64,000 nt of DNA from positions 1,798,001 through 1,862,000 of the forward strand of contig NZ_CP101458.1 in assembly GCF_024362525.1 (NCBI RefSeq), read 5' to 3'. This document shows, piece after piece, positions 63,373-64,000 of the stretch. The number at the start of each line of letters is the position of its first letter. Position 1 is the first letter of the stretch. The position numbers and the translations under genes are program-made. The stretch comes from Natrononativus amylolyticus (lineage in GTDB: Archaea > Halobacteriota > Halobacteria > Halobacteriales > Natrialbaceae). Under the pieces are notes generated by a model. That model did not search any database. It saw nothing but the letters and a program-made list of their open reading frames with translations, and was not told the origin of the DNA.

Positions 63373-63762
63373 CTAGTCGTCGAAGCCAATGCTGAAGTTG
63401 AAGTCACCGCCGTCGCCACCGTCACCGCCGAACGCGTACTGATCGACGTCGGCGTAGTTGGTCTGCTCAACTGCCTGGCCCTGGTCCACGATCGACGCGG
63501 CAGCAGCACCGCCGCTATCGTAGCCCTTCTTGTGGTCGTCGCCGTCACCGACCGCGACCGCGGAGGATGCGCCGACCTGCGCGTTGTTGTTCTGCTGGTT
63601 CACCTCCGCTGCGTTGACCGCGTCGCCGCCGTCGCCGCCGTCACCGCCGAGATCGATGTCGATCTCGGTGTGGCTGTCCGCCGCCGCTGTTCCGGCGAAT
63701 CCCATGAACATGAGACTGCCAACCATTGCTACCGTCAGCATAACCGTGATTGTGCGTTTCAT
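63373..63762 (-). CDS. Small secreted Gly/Asp- and Asn/Gln-rich protein
   Basis: A 129-residue protein. The signal MKRTITVMLTVAMVGSLMFMGFAGTAAAD has a good A-x-A cleavage site. The mature part has GDGGDGGD twice (near residues 40 and 114) around Q/N-rich segments (NQQNNNAQVGASSAVAVGD, DQGQAVEQTNYADVDQYAFG). The Q...N...A spacing is reminiscent of curlin-type repeats. It is extracellular and may assemble. It forms a pair with the protein at 62772-63164, same strand, 208 nt apart. Confidence 0.75.
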   Translation of the reverse strand: MKRTITVMLTVAMVGSLMFMGFAGTAAADSHTEIDIDLGGDGGDGGDAVNAAEVNQQNNNAQVGASSAVAVGDGDDHKKGYDSGGAAAASIVDQGQAVEQTNYADVDQYAFGGDGGDGGDFNFSIGFDD

Positions 63763-64000
63763 TTGTGATCATCGGGCACGTCGTACGGGTGAGCGGGTAC
63801 GGCCGTCGCTACGGATCAGATCCGTAGCGAAGCCGCCGCTCGAGGCCGAATGGCGCGGTCAACCCGTTGTGGCACGGTGCCCACTCACCACTCAGCACGG
63901 AGTTTGACTTGAACCCAAAGGGCAGTTTCAGGACACATCAACCGATTAGAGCGCGAAAAGCATGGCCCTGACTCGAGTTACGTATTCCTACAGCGGTATG
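63763..64000. other. End of window, nothing evident
   Basis: About 240 nt upstream of the Gly/Asp-rich secreted protein gene. I see no clear TATA box or other feature. Confidence 0.4.

Noticed and set aside
63400-63660. Repetitive GC-rich DNA looking like a minisatellite
   Set aside because: It is the coding sequence for the GDGGDGGD blocks of the secreted protein.

Overview
The window is a stretch of chromosome from an extremely halophilic archaeon (class Halobacteria). The evidence is very high GC with third-position G/C bias, strongly acidic proteins, Tat-type (twin-arginine) export signals, TATA boxes about 25-30 nt before start codons with little or no leader, and families typical of haloarchaea: Bat/HTH-10 regulators, HalOD1 domains, GfcR, a glucose dehydrogenase of the Haloferax type, and a two-domain CDC48. 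The frequent CTCGAG hexamer fits Natrialbales-like genomes, but I cannot fix the genus. I saw no rRNA, tRNA, CRISPR array or intact insertion sequence.

Layout. 1-8.1 kb: the 3' part of a PAS histidine kinase, an acyl-CoA dehydrogenase, a Bat-type regulator, a HAD phosphatase, the glucose dehydrogenase-gfcR pair, a glutaredoxin, and two small haloarchaeal families. 8.1-12.6 kb: a 1068-residue multi-PAS/GAF/HTH-10 sensor-regulator flanked by AT-richer, gene-poor DNA that holds a startless ORF remnant and a perfect 11-bp inverted repeat. 12.6-18.0 kb: a sugar-type ABC transporter whose binding protein (+) faces its ATPase-permease-permease operon (-), with two small membrane-protein genes between. 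18.2-29.9 kb: housekeeping and metabolic genes (DUF502, PAPS-reductase-like, aldo/keto reductase, geranylgeranyl-reductase-like, MTH1187, HMA, mch, HAD, epimerase, GTPBP1-like GTPase).

30.2-34.3 kb is the most unusual locus: a 44-residue hydrophobic peptide, a CHAT-domain (caspase-like) protein, a double-HalOD1/P-loop-like protein and a DUF7344-type winged-helix protein. It looks like a regulated protease module. 34.3-37.6 kb: a membrane J-protein, a frameshifted RDD gene, a zinc finger, pyrF and a PAP2 phosphatase. 37.7-45.4 kb is a cation/proton antiporter cluster: four CPA-type antiporters with three different regulatory arrangements (none, fused TrkA-N, separate TrkA-C partner).

45.4-49.7 kb: HAD, an amino-acid dehydrogenase, an AT-rich island with an orphan membrane protein, and a DUF2240/RNase H operon. 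49.8-57.1 kb: a complete dipeptide/oligopeptide ABC operon (dppABCDF), preceded by the decayed remnant of a second copy made of a dppD piece joined to a dppF piece. 57.2-64 kb: an EamA transporter, CDC48, larC with a His-rich insert, and two small secreted low-complexity proteins.

Together the region serves nutrient uptake (sugar and peptide ABC systems), the glucose-oxidation branch with its own regulator, monovalent cation homeostasis, and signal-responsive regulation.
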